DNA of 64,000 nt from contig VZTG01001872.1 of NCBI GenBank assembly GCA_013397845.1, positions 1,054,235-1,118,234 of the forward strand, read 5' to 3'. Of this stretch, positions 33,171-45,055 are shown in pieces. This stretch comes from Melanocharis versteri. Lineage: Eukaryota > Chordata > Aves > Passeriformes > Melanocharitidae. Under the pieces are notes generated by a model, which was not told where the DNA came from, made no database searches, and saw only the letters and a program-made list of their open reading frames with translations. The translations under genes were made by a program, and so were the position numbers. Every line of letters starts with the position of its first letter. Within the stretch, counting starts at the first letter, position 1.

Positions 33171-36100
33171 AAAGGCCCCCTCCCACCCCCCCCAGCTGCT
33201 CCCGAAGCCAGCCAGGCTGTGCTGCCTATCGCTTACCCAACAGCCTTGCCCTGAACCCCTGTAAGAGCTGATGTAAGCGTAATTTATACTACTTCAGAGC
33301 TGGATCTGCCTGCTCAGGAGCATGTAGATCAAATTCTCTCACTCCCCTACTACACAATCCAAAGTTTTGCATAGGTCAGGCCATGAATCTTTTTGTTAAC
33401 AATGCTTTTTTCTATATACTCACATAGCAGAGAACTGAATAAGGGTGTGTATGTACACACATGAATGTCAATTTTCTCATATGCATAACACAGCTCATGC
33501 AGAAGTTTTTTCCCTTCTTTTCCTTTAAAAGAGTGAGGAAAGTTTGTTTTAACACAGGTCTCTCATCTTCAGCACCACTTAAGAGAGAGTGATCGGTTTG
33601 CATGCCTCAGTTTAAGTTTATGAACTGCCAGCCCACTTTCAATGACAAAAGAAAATGTAACCTAGGCTGGTTTTCAACCGCTGATTGTCAGATCCCATGT
33701 TCAATATGTCATATGAAGTACACTTCATTAAGGACTGAATTACTCTACTCGTAACATGAGCTAAATTAAAGCCAACGTTGGGCTGCATAAATCACCAGTT
33801 CAAATGTATCACTAAGTGAAACAGTCATCATCACCCTGTGCCCTAGAACAACCCAAAAATCTGGGCTTCATTTCTATATATTGTAAGGAGGACAGATAAG
33901 AGGTTTTTTGTTCTTTGCTAGGACTCACAATTTTTCTGCCAGAAACTACTGAACTTTTAAGGAACAGCAATGGCCCTGGAACACCTCTCATCAGACAATG
34001 CATTTCATGGTGCCGTGAATTCTCTGCTCACAAGGAACAGACCCAGATCATCCATCAGACTGTCATAGAAGTCCTTCATTATACTGAGTGGAAATTTGGT
34101 ATCCATCCTGTTTAAGCGACGGTATGGGAAGGGATAATCCTGGGAACACTTGAACAGTGACCAGGGCAGTCCCCCTTGGGTGAGCCCCTGGATGACAAGA
34201 CTCAAGTCTATGTGGTATCATAGGATTCAGACAGACAGTTTCCCACCAATATATTTTTCTATTACAAGAGGTGGAAAAAGCTATATGAAAAGGAAATAGT
34301 TGGTAAAAAAAAAAATACACCAGTGCCTCATCTGTGAAAACACAGGACATAACGATGTGCTCTTGCAGCAGTTTCATTCCAGTGCAGCCCTGTTGGGTAA
34401 GGAATCACTTTTTCTCTACACAGAGCTGAGAACAGATTTAAGCCTCCTAGATCCACTCTGAAATTTTAGGGAAGACACTGGCTGGCCAGAGCTGTGAAAG
34501 ATGTTTCCAGATGACAATGGGTGGCAGAAATAATCAGCATGAAGGGCCAATTCTTTATGCCCATTGCCCCAGTTAGAAAAACGCCTCTGACGTCTGAGAA
34601 AATCAGTGTAAGACTGGTGAACAAAGTAAAGAATTAGAGCCTAAATTGCTTCTTCGTATTTATTCCAGCTGTTTGAACAGTGTATTAACTTCTGTTAAAT
34701 ACGTAAACTAAATTTACTTATTAAAAAGTAAATAAGACTTGTCTGTTCTTTTCAATAGATCTTTCATGTGTTTTTAACTTGAGAGGAAGATGAGAAGTGA
34801 AATAGTAAAGAGGCCCTTTTTTGCTGGTCTGCTTACCATCTGGATCTCTCTAGGCCCTGGCATCTGCAGGAGAGGAAGGAAAAAAATCAAAGTGTTCCTG
34901 GAAGGAAGAAGAGCTGCTACCTAGTAGACAAATGGGAGAGAGAAACCCGGAACTGAAGGGAAGGAAGAAGGGGAAATATGAAACTCATTTATTTAGCCTC
35001 CCAGTGCAGATTTCTTAGCATGCCCCTTAACTTTCTGATCTCTTTGTTTTCTTGAGTATGATGATTTTCATGCCTTCTATTCTTTTTTCCTCACATTTTA
35101 GTTTGATGTTCTTTCTCCACAAGCTTCCTGCATATGTCAGCATGAAACAATAGGCTCTCATTACACTTGGCTTCTTTCATCTCCTTCAGACACTGACTTA
35201 CATTTGTTCTGTTTTTGTCAGTGTGGAAACGTTTTCCCGTATAGGTTCCTTAAAAAAAATAAATCACATGTTCCATATTACCAACCATGTTCTGTTGTCC
35301 AGAGAATTTACTCTGAATGGTCTTGCAAAATAATCTCAATTTAATGGAGAAGTCCTGAAGTACTCGGATACCTGGCTGAAGTGTTACCAGAGCATGGGAA
35401 CCATACCTCGGTGAACATCAATGCATGCGCTGACATTGCAGGATTAGCCAAAAAAACATGTGCACCAATAGTGAGGGGGGAGCAAGACCTCACCACGAGC
35501 ACGTCATAACCAAGCCTGTGACAAGCTACAGGAAAAACCTCTTCCAGTCCACTCCACTCCTTCATGCACTCCTTTCACACTGATGGATTTTCCATGTGTT
35601 GTTCTGGTGACAGCACCACTTGGGTCATTCTTACTTTTCCTGCAGAAAACTTGGACAACTTTCCTAAAGACAATGGTGGTGGTTTGGCTCCAGTCTGCCA
35701 AGCCCAGAGCAGGAGTAAGGCAAGAAATGTGGAATCGGTGTTAGGAGGGTGGTAGGCATTCTCTGCCTAGAAACTTGGGGAAGTCCAACCAACATTGGTG
35801 CATATTCTAACTTCAGCCCAGGGCCTCCATTTGTGCAGTTCCATTAGGGACCTACTACAGCTTCCACAGCACATTGCAGAAGCTGCTGAATAAGTGCAGA
35901 GCATTTCTGTTTGCATTTAAAGAAGAGTTTTCCCAGCACAACTACTCCCAGTTTCTTGTGCCTGTGCTCTGGCATGGGGATCTTAAGGATTCACAGCGTC
36001 TGTGACTTAACTGTTGACTTTGGAGCAATGATCCCACTCATGCACAATCAAACACAGAACCAGGATCAAGGTGTCGTTTCCATAAGGCACTCATGGACAC

Positions 36101-38079
36101 CCAGACAAATATCGCAAGCCTCTTTCTCTGAGAAAAGTGTATAAAACTCAACAAAATCAAAACAAAACATGAGCAGCTGCACAAAAGCCAGTATCCAGTC
36201 ATACCAACCACATATTTTATTACGCTCAACATGCAAAACAGCAGAGGCAGCAGGTTTCATCCTGGCACTTTTAAACAACAACCTAAATAAATACAGTGCT
36301 GATGCACAAAGAGCTAGAATTTTGGTAACATGGTTTGGCAAAGCAATCCTGACAATTCATCATCTGGGAACATGTCACGTTTGACCTTTGTCTCATAAAC
36401 CAAGGACTAAGCCTTCTTCAACCCATCTTAGTTTGTGGGAATGCCTATGCCTATGTATTGCACTGCCCTCCCGAAGACAATAATTTTTAAAATACTTTTT
36501 CTTTGGTTTTTTTTTTTTTTTTTTTGGCTCATTAGCCCAAGGAAAGAAGCACAACAAATATTTATAGACTGGCAAAGCCAAAGCAGCTACAACTGAGCAT
36601 TCAGACTGCCTCAACTGGTGGGTCGGCATGCATAAAACTTAAAAATGCCAAACCAACATAATTTGCTCAAATACTTAGTTTCAGGACCACACACTTGGGA
36701 ATGTGAGTCAAACTCCTGCACCTCCAAGACACAGCAGAGCTACGTTGGCCATAGCCAGCGTGAAAGCTGCTACCACATGGGTGCAACCATTCTTGACACA
36801 TGGCTTGTTCAACCTGACACATAGCCAAAATAGGCCTCCCAGCGCACATCTCATGGTGTGTTTGCAAACAAGGCCCTAGGCTGAAAGGTGAAGGCAGCTA
36901 AACAAACCCTACCAGCCCATAGCTCCCGAGAACACACAGACAGAAAAAAAAAAAAGGTAGTAGAAAGGAGCTGCAAGACGTAGGTGGCCTTCTGGGTCTG
37001 AACCACAGCGTGGAACGTCGTGTTCCAAAGGCCAAGGCTGCTGCTGACCCTAAGGAACACTGGCTCTGGAGGAACTAAAGCACCAGGCACTGTCCCCTGC
37101 TGCCTGGCACACTCTCTGCCATAAGGCATTTGCAGTCCCACCACGTCACGTGGACTTCTGCGCTCCATCAGGACAGGAACTAACATAGTCACGCTGGACA
37201 CAAACATCTATCACTCTGAGATGGAAAAAGATTACTCAGTGAATAAATCATCTCAGCAATTGGGCACGTAGAAAAAAAAATGTATGTTCTCCTTTGATTA
37301 CAGAACGCACTTCAGGAGCCACATTCTGGTATTTCCTGATCTAATCTCCTATTAAAAACTGCCTGAAAAGTGACCATGTGAGCTTTCCAGTCCCAGTCAA
37401 AAGCATATTCTTTGGAGGCACTTCAACTCCTTTTCCATTTAAGCGCACAGAAAGATGACATACTCATGAGTGATGGTTGGCCAAAGGGGTCTTTAAAGTC
37501 CTAAATCACCAGACATAACAAATTAAGGTTTAATACTAATTTAGGTGGAGCGTGGAAGATAGAGAGGCTTGTTCCTCACTGCAAAAGCTTTGCACTACCA
37601 GCCAAGAGCCATGAGGCAACTTCAACAAGCAAGGTCAGGATCTACCTCACATGGGAAGACCTCGGCCACTGCGGGAAGCCTGCCTTTGGAAAAACACATA
37701 ACACCCCAAATATCCCTTCTGCAGCCTTATGAATGCCAAATCACACATGCCATTGAACTCACATAAGAAGTGACATGCAGGGAGACTTCCGGCATACTGA
37801 AGGAGACAGGTATTTTGGAGAACACTCACAAATCTGTCCCCACAAAACAGTAGACCTCTGACATATGTTCTTCCCTTTATAACAGCGATAAACCCAAAAT
37901 ACCAGCTGTCTGAGGACTGAACTGTTCTTTCAAATTCAAATCCCCGCTCCTTTACCCCAAACATAGGAAAGATTGGGTCCCAGCAAGGACTTTCTTACCC
38001 TGGCTTGTCTCCATGTGCAACAGATTTAGTGCCTCAGCCAGAAACCACAACTCTCAATGCTATTGCCCCACACTGAACT
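33171..38079. other. Long non-coding stretch
   Basis: No gene or transposon is recognised. C-rich (33176-33193), T-rich (36509-36525) and A-rich (36945-36955) low-complexity patches are present. None of the short frames on either strand carries a domain signature. Confidence 0.5.
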
Positions 38080-38240
38080 CCTGACAAGTACTGTAGGCTT
38101 TTTATAACTGATTAGGAGATTATTTTGGCTGGCCTTGCACTTGCATAGGTGATTTTTAATGAATGCACAGTGCTTTGGTATATGATGCCAGCTACAAGCT
38201 CTTTATTAACATTTATTGGTATTAGGTAACATTTTGAATT
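38080..38240. promoter_or_regulatory. Short enhancer-like candidate
   Basis: AT-rich unique DNA with GATTAGGAGATTAT, TTTTAATGAATGC and TTTATTAACATTTATTGG words. The call rests on appearance only. Confidence 0.2.
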
Positions 38241-41200
38241 GATGGAACAAATCATTCCTAACCCCAAAAGACTCTTGCAAGCTTTGTAAAATATTTATGT
38301 AGAGGAAGGACTGTTCTGAAGTTCAAAATGACGTCTTTCCATGTCCTAAGCAGGTGAAAGGCAGCAGACAGACACCTCAGCACATGCACATCCTATGTAA
38401 AAATGATTTGCAAAAATAAACTGAAGTAAGTAATGACAACTTGATGGGCTTCATGGAGGAAACGACACGGTTGTTGAGAAATGTGCAGTGAGGTCAGAGG
38501 ACCGTCTTAGCCACATCAAGGTGGTGGTCACAAGGAGGGGGTTGCCTGTACATGATCAAGGACCAGATGCAAATACAAATGGCAGTGATGAGAAGCATCA
38601 TCACCACCAGAGAATTGCGCAGTCTCCGAGGCCAAGCTGGCTCAAAGACAATCACGAACTAGCCCACAGGTAGGATGATATTTGCTTTATGACCAGCTCT
38701 GCTAGAACAACGCTTCCAAGTTTTTGGGAGATTGCATTACCAAGAGGTACTTTACAACTCAAAAGCTTCAGTGGATGGCAAGCAATTTTGCAGAGCATCC
38801 TGCCATCTCTGCTGCTGGTACTCAGCCGTATATCATCGCCTGCAGATATTAAAAGATGTGCCAACCCAGCCACCTGAGGGGAAGAAAACAAGAAGCATGC
38901 CTGTCAGTGCAGCTCTGCTCCAGATAAGGATATATGGATGATCAGATTCTATTGAATCCCTCAGCAGCAACTGAGATGTAAACCTCAATTCCTATTAATA
39001 GTCACTCTAGGTCTGTCTCTTCTATCTTCCATTTTCTCTCCTCTTAACCTTCTGCCTAATAAAGGTCAAGCTTGTTCAGCCATGGAAAAACCCTCTCTTG
39101 CAAGCCCTTGATGGGAGGCAAGCTAAGGCAACAGGCCAGGCAGAGAGTGGCACAATGGAGCAGGACGTACCTGTGCTGAGCATTTGGTCTGATTCCTTTA
39201 AAGCCCCAAACAAGCAAAAATATCACCCACTGATTTTGCAGCAAGCGACCTGTAAGCATCAGAAACTGAGTTTTCTTATCTTTTGCGATTCTTATTGTCC
39301 CTCCTCTCCTGCTTCCCTATTTGTGTATATTTATATTTTTATTCCTTTGGCCTAAAGGACAAACAGGATTAGACTTTAACAATAAAGCTTCAGTGCTGCT
39401 ACCTAGAATCAGCTCCTTCTTTCACAGAAAGGTCATTTAGTATCATCTGAGAGAGTGACAAGCAGCATATTTTCTTTTTTCCTCCTGCTTTAAAGGATTC
39501 TACAGCTAAAGCACAATAAAGAAAAAAAGGACCAAAGTAAAGATGCAATTCAGTATTAACACCTGAACCGCAGTGTTCTTTCCTCTGGTTGCATTAAAAA
39601 TAAACTTCAATGTGCTGTGTATTCAGGTACACAAAAATTATGCAAAGATTCCTACACTTTGTTCAGCTGGATCACAGAAATCTTAAGGCTCGGAAGCCCA
39701 GGACTTCACTGCACCCTGGAACAGAGAAGCCCGTTTCCGAGACGTTTCCAAGAGAGAATGAAACACGTGTGCTGCACCAATACCATGCTGGGACATCAGA
39801 GAGGCAGGGGAATCCCTAGCCTCAGCACCCCCAACTCGGGGGTTCCATGCCCACCAAGCAGATTCTGTACAGATCGGTGCAGAGCACCCTGCCAGCCCAG
39901 CTCACGACCCGGAGTCTTAAAGCCCCCACGTGTGTTTTGCTTCCCATTCATTCTGCAGCTACACACTTGGCCCATCTCAGCAAGGACCAGCAGATACGTG
40001 CTGCTAGAACTCAACCCCCCACCTCATCATCCCTTTCCCGGATGGAATAGGGCAAATGATGCCCATTTCCCTAAGTGGAAACATCTTCTTGGCCAGAGCC
40101 ACCATGGAAATGCACATTCTTCCCAGAAGGTGCTGCTCCATCTCAAACTGAATGCAAAGCAGCCAAGAACTTCCATTTCTACACTATTATCCAAAAAGTT
40201 GGGTTTTTTTTTTTTAATTACACAGAAAAAACAGGCCAGCCCAGACCTTAGGGGCCAGTCCCTCAGCTGGTGTGAATTAGTCAAGCTCCTTCAATACAAT
40301 TAGAGTCATTTACTCCCACTGAAAAACTACTTTAGAAAAATGGAAGACTAAAAAGCCAGTATCAGGGTCCAGATTTCAAATCCTCTGCCCAGCCAGACTT
40401 CCAGATGGCATCAATCTGCCTGGACAACCCAGAAAGTCTAACCAGATCTCTTGAGACTCCCATTTCAATGCTTTGGATGGTGGTGCAGCACAGGGAAGAT
40501 CCTGACCTCTCTAGTTTTAATCAGGTGGAGTAGAAAATAAAAGAGACTAAGGCATTTTGCTATTGCCATGGTTTCAAGACAGTGACCAAAATTAAAACAG
40601 TATCTAATTTTAATTAATGGGCTCCTGTCATCAGCCCTTTCTTCTCTCCTCCTCTACGATAGTGGCGTCAGAAGAAAATTGCCAAATCTAGTGCAAAGGC
40701 TGACAACCTTCACAAAAAGGTCTTTGTATGCAAAGCTTTAAGAGGAAGCACAACTCAGAACTCACCAAAAAAAAGGAAAAAAAAAAAAAAGACATCTGCA
40801 TGTTTTTCCAAGTGTTTTGCTTGGTCTGAATGGGTTTATTTTTCCTGCAGTGCTGTGAGTGCGGTGCTGACTGTCTCGCAGCAAGGGCCCAGCTAAGGCA
40901 ACTGCCAGCATGTCAAAGAAATCAGGTAACAGGGGGAACGGGTCCATGAAGCAGGAGAGCTCATCCATCTTCAGCTGAAAACTCCCTTCAAGACCAGTCC
41001 TTTCTGTGACTCCCAGCTACTTAATTTATCCAAATGCCCTTTCTTCTCAACAGACAAGACCACACAGGATCTAACCTGCAGATCCTGTTGTCTCAACAGA
41101 GGCCAACACCAGATGTTTTGGAAGATAATGTAGACAAACAAACAGGAAAAACCCTATGATGGAAAGATAGGGAATAATCTAATCTCTCCCAAACAGCTCG

Positions 41201-41739
41201 TCACCTTAACCCCAAAATTCACCTCCAGTTTTAAAAGCTGGTTTACTCCAGGTCAGTGGCTTTTCTCAAGAAAAATGACTGTGTAGACATCATGCAAAAA
41301 CAGCAGTAACAACCTTGAAGGCACAGAAATACCTGAAGATGCTTGATGCTTAACTTCCACCAGCACCGTTCTAAAGTCATTTGCACCAGTTTTAAAAAGG
41401 TGTTAAATTTCTACCATCGAGTGAAGCAATTTAATCAGCCAAGGAGTTTCTTTGGCCTCCTCCTTTAGTAAACCTGTGATTCCTTTTGAACACCTGCTGT
41501 GTTTCCTGTCCTAAGAACTCAAGACCACAGCCATCACATTCACTGTCAGACTCCCTGAAGCCAAGAGGATCAAAGTTACAGCACACAGCCACCAGCCCTA
41601 ATATTAAGTCACGCAAAATCTTAGTCACTACATCTCTTCCGTACTAGTCTCTTTAGACAAACCACACAGCAATGCTTCATCACAGAGCACAAACCTATTT
41701 ACATATTTTAAAGCACATTGGGAGGTCGTTTCCTAACAA
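38241..41739. other. Long non-coding stretch containing the longest open frame
   Basis: The longest frame of the window, 228 codons at 39617-40303 plus strand, lies here. It is rich in Pro, Ser, His and Cys, runs through a poly-T tract encoded as Phe residues near its end, and resembles no family I know. Other frames are open over the same bases. I treat it as a chance frame in moderately GC-rich DNA. Poly-A lies at about 40768-40792. Confidence 0.5.
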
Positions 41740-42080
41740 AACAAAGACATTTTAAGGCATATTTACTGTCTGTGTTTCCGCGTGTTAAGAAAAAATTTTG
41801 ATTACAAGCGGTGATTAATTGATCACATACAGCGCGCGTGCTTTGGAATTGCTGTGAATAGAACTGCATTGAAAACATCCTAACAAGGACATCCCCAAAT
41901 ATTTGAAAACAGACAGAGCTGCGAAATGAATGCTGAATGTCATTCAAAGCTGATAATAACCATCAGTCAATGCCAGTAAACAAACAAACAAAACCTTTTG
42001 GGTTAACAATTGTTGAAAGAGTTTTAAATTGCTGATTACTATGGTAATATCTGAGATGGAGAACAGCTGAATTTCTGCAT
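41740..42080. promoter_or_regulatory. Enhancer-like conserved-element candidate
   Basis: The near-palindrome GTGATTAATTGATCAC (about 41810-41825) with homeodomain cores is followed by the CpG cluster CAGCGCGCGTG. Unique AT-rich sequence with TTAACAATTGTTGAAAG and TGATTACTATGG words comes next. A (CAAA)n-like patch lies near 41979-41995. Confidence 0.35.
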
Positions 42081-43713
42081 GCTAAGAAGAGCTTGCTCAA
42101 GTAGCAAGGATCGTTTTGTATATGAGCAGTTTTTACTCCTCTGTGGTGCATTAGTACATATATCTAAGGAAGAAATCAAAACTATATGCCCATATCTAAT
42201 AGGAAACATAAAAACAAAGGACTATCAATGTTGTGAACTTTTATCTTTTTCCAGTAGACAAGGAATAATCCCATGTTTCTCTATGTAATTTTTCTAAAAC
42301 GTTGATATTCCAGTACACATTAACTTAACAGAAAATTCCCAAAGGTAAATGGAAATGAACTTTCTCTGAAACAAACTAAAAACCAAATAACACCATAAAA
42401 AAGAAACCCACAGAGGTAACATGAGAAAAATGAGGGATGCTGCTGGGAAGCTGGCAACAAAAACAACGACTTTAAACACCAATAACTCTCTCCCAAGAGC
42501 TGGAAGATGATTTACGCTCACGTCAGAGGGGAGAACCTGGTTCTCAGGCCTCCTTTGCCATGGACACACTTTCCTACCCACCGGGGAGAGCTGTGGGATG
42601 TGAGGCACAGGCCACACCGGGGTCTGTTCAGGGAAGATAAGAAGGCAGTAAAACCCCAGAAGTGGCAGGAAAACACTGGGATATTGGCCTTCCTGAGTAT
42701 CTTAGGGCGCCAAGACCTCAGGTTCCTACCCCTGCTGGAAGGAAAGAGGAAGGGCATAGAAATGGTCTGCTAGATGTGGAGACATGCAACAAGACACGGG
42801 GAGCAGTAACTCCACAGCCTCTGACTCTTGAGGGGCAGTCTCAGGGTGTCATTTGCAGGCTTAGTCCCTGTCAGGACTGCAAGGCAGGGTACGTATGGTA
42901 AAGGGTTAGGGCTGCAGGCAAAGGGATCATTTATTGACAGCAACTGGGAGCAGCTATCTCCCTCGGTCCCAGCGCTCAGCCGTTTGGGGAGAAGAACTTA
43001 GACCTCCCCTGTAACAGATACCAAGATCCATTTCATCCACACTGTCATCCAGCATGACGTTTAGATGTCACAGTCTCTGGCAGAGAGTGACATAAATTAA
43101 AGGATTAAATAAAGCCTTACTTGCAGCCCTCCTATGCAGCACGATTTCTGCAGAGCCAGCAAAATAGTAACACTGGAAGGAAAAATCACTGATTAATTCC
43201 CTGTGTTTTCCAGTCTGCTTTGCATCACTTTTTGTCGGGATCAGCCATAACTCAGGGACCCATACAAACAATTCCAGAAGCAAATAGGTAAACTCCCAGC
43301 CTGAAGTCATAGAGGAACAAGCTCACAGAAAGCTTGAATAAGTTACATGCATCCAGCTCATGTGGTCTTCATGAAAATCACCTGTGGTTACTAAGGAACT
43401 AGTTGTGTCCATCTCTCAAATGCTAATCTGAGGCATTATGGAAGGCCAGGGAAGGTCTTTTGGGGTTTTTCTCTCCATCCTTTATTTATTTATTGTTTTA
43501 TTTTGTTTTAATTTTTAAAGAGATATGCTCTAGACCAGTAATTTAACCTGCTGGGAAAAAAAATCCAGAACAACTACACCATCTGAAAACAACCTAGAAG
43601 ACAACAAGGAAATGTGAAACTGGCCAACGTAGACTCCTTGCAAGAACAAATATTATCAGACCAATAGATGATACTCTTATGATATCATAACAGCCTGTAC
43701 AGAAAGAGCAATA
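42081..43713. other. Non-coding stretch
   Basis: No gene is supported. Overlapping plus- and minus-strand frames at 42294-42901 carry no recognisable domain. A T/A-rich patch lies at 43480-43520. CR1-derived sequence may extend into the last 100 bases but cannot be followed with confidence. Confidence 0.45.
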
Positions 43714-44030
43714 TAACTTCACTAAGCTGTTATGACATTCTCATAAGCAAGTCAAGAAAACATGGTCATGATAGAACTATTTTGGTTTAAGTGTGAGACT
43801 ATTTCTTAAAGCCATTTCCAGAAAAGCTGTCTACAGCTCCTGTTTGCAATGGCAGAAGCATTCTCCAGGAGAAGTCACAGCCCTGGCATTTATTTCCATT
43901 AGTGCTCTAACTAATGGGATAGAATACATTAAATTTGCAAAGGGGACAAGGCTGAGAGAGACTTTATGGACAGGATTAGAACTCAAAACTGCAGAAGCAC
44001 CTTGAAGGTGATACAATGAAATTCAGTGAG
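43714..44030 (+). pseudogene. Degraded CR1 LINE reverse-transcriptase fragment
   Basis: Translation of the plus strand gives, in order and with frame jumps, relics of the CR1 ORF2 reverse transcriptase. At 43714 there is a DFSKAFD-like start reduced to NFTK. At 43731-43790 the frame reads YDILISKSRKHGHDRTI, which matches the conserved NIL-SKL-KYGLD segment. Around 43895-43960 it reads ALTNGIEYIKFAKGTRL, matching the region around the catalytic FADD box, here changed to FAKG at 43934-43945. Loss of the catalytic Asp pair and the internal stops show that it is dead. It ends abruptly where the SINE begins. CR1 is the dominant LINE of bird genomes. Confidence 0.6.
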
Positions 44031-44035
44031 GACGG

Positions 44036-44180
44036 ATCACAGAAACACAGAATATTCTGAGTTGGAAGGGACCCACAAGGATCATCAAATCAAGACTTTA
44101 GTGAATGGCCTATACAGGGATCCAACCCATGACCAAAATGAAAGGCTCTGCATTTTGGTGAGATGACCAACCGCACTAAG
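44036..44180 (-). mobile_element. tRNA-Ile-derived SINE with CR1 tail (TguSINE1-like)
   Basis: Read on the minus strand, the element starts with a degraded tRNA-Ile-like head (44106-44180). This includes TTGGT of the D-arm region and a B-box region GGGTTGGATCCC leading into a TGTATAGGCC acceptor end. It then ends with a CR1 3' tail (44046-44085). The tail matches the 3' end of the CR1 at 48716-48750 at all but about two positions, which fits mobilisation by that LINE family. Composite tRNA-Ile/CR1 SINEs are known from songbirds. The inserted copy is internally diverged and cannot be a functional tRNA. AGGAC-like words flank both ends and could be remnants of a target-site duplication, but this is weak. 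Confidence 0.65.
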
Positions 44181-44839
44181 GACAGAACAGTAAGATCCCA
44201 GAACCCCCCTTCTCCAGGCAAGTCATTCTATTTTAACCCTGTTATTTTACAAGAAATTACTTAGTTTAGAGCATCTTGAAGAAGGGATTCACATCCCACT
44301 CCCAGAAATAATTTAGGGACTACCCAGTAAGCAAAAACAAACCAAAAAAAGACCCCAGTTCTCAATTGCAGTGATATGGAGCAAGAAGGGAAATGCTAAT
44401 GGACTTATAGGGGAAAAAAATAAGCTCCTACTCTCTTCCCATTGTTTTCAACCATCTGGTGTCTGCTAATTCCCACTCAGCTGGCCGGTCTCATGGACTG
44501 CCATGGTCTCCCTATGTCACCAGGGCTCTGAAACTCTCCTGGCAGCAGTGTTTGTTGGGGTCGTCCTCCCTCCCTCTCCACTGAGAGCTGGAGGAGCCTT
44601 GCTGCTCACCAGCAATGACAGCTTATCGCTGCACCCTGGGATTGAAGCATGTTTATTATGCATGTAGACTCTGCTCCGTGCTTCCTGGTAGATGGAGACA
44701 TACCCCAGTCCCTTCGGGTAGGTTTCCTTTGTAGAGCAGGCAAGAGGTAGACTTGTGGCAAATAACATTACTCGTAAGTAATTTTCCCTTACTTTATATA
44801 AGCAAATGCCTTTGATATACAACAATCCCCGACATGTTC
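44181..44839. other. Non-coding stretch
   Basis: No gene or repeat is recognised. A 102-residue minus frame (44517-44825) has no domain. Confidence 0.5.
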
Positions 44840-45055
44840 AGGTTACATGCTTATTTTAAGATCTTTTGTTTACTTTATGATCTTCATAGGTCATTGACAT
44901 CCCATTTAGCTCTGGTGACCCTGTTTATACAATCGCAATATACATTAAAAAGCGTTCCTTTGGATAACATTAACATTCTTGATCTTAATCCATCACATGG
45001 GCTAACAATAGCTCCAGCTCAGATGTGTACGTAGCTGTTAAAAGCTTTAATGTAA
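44840..45055. promoter_or_regulatory. Enhancer-like candidate
   Basis: Unique sequence contains TTGTTTAC (a forkhead-type site), AATCGCAATATACATTAAAA and AACATTAACATTCTTGATC words. The call rests on texture only. Confidence 0.25.

Noticed and set aside
39617..40303. 228-codon plus-strand open frame as a gene
   Set aside because: No recognisable domain, biased composition, passage through a poly-T tract, and competing open frames over the same bases.
44106..44180. tRNA-Ile gene
   Set aside because: The stem and anticodon regions are too diverged and it is fused to a CR1 tail, so it is a SINE head.
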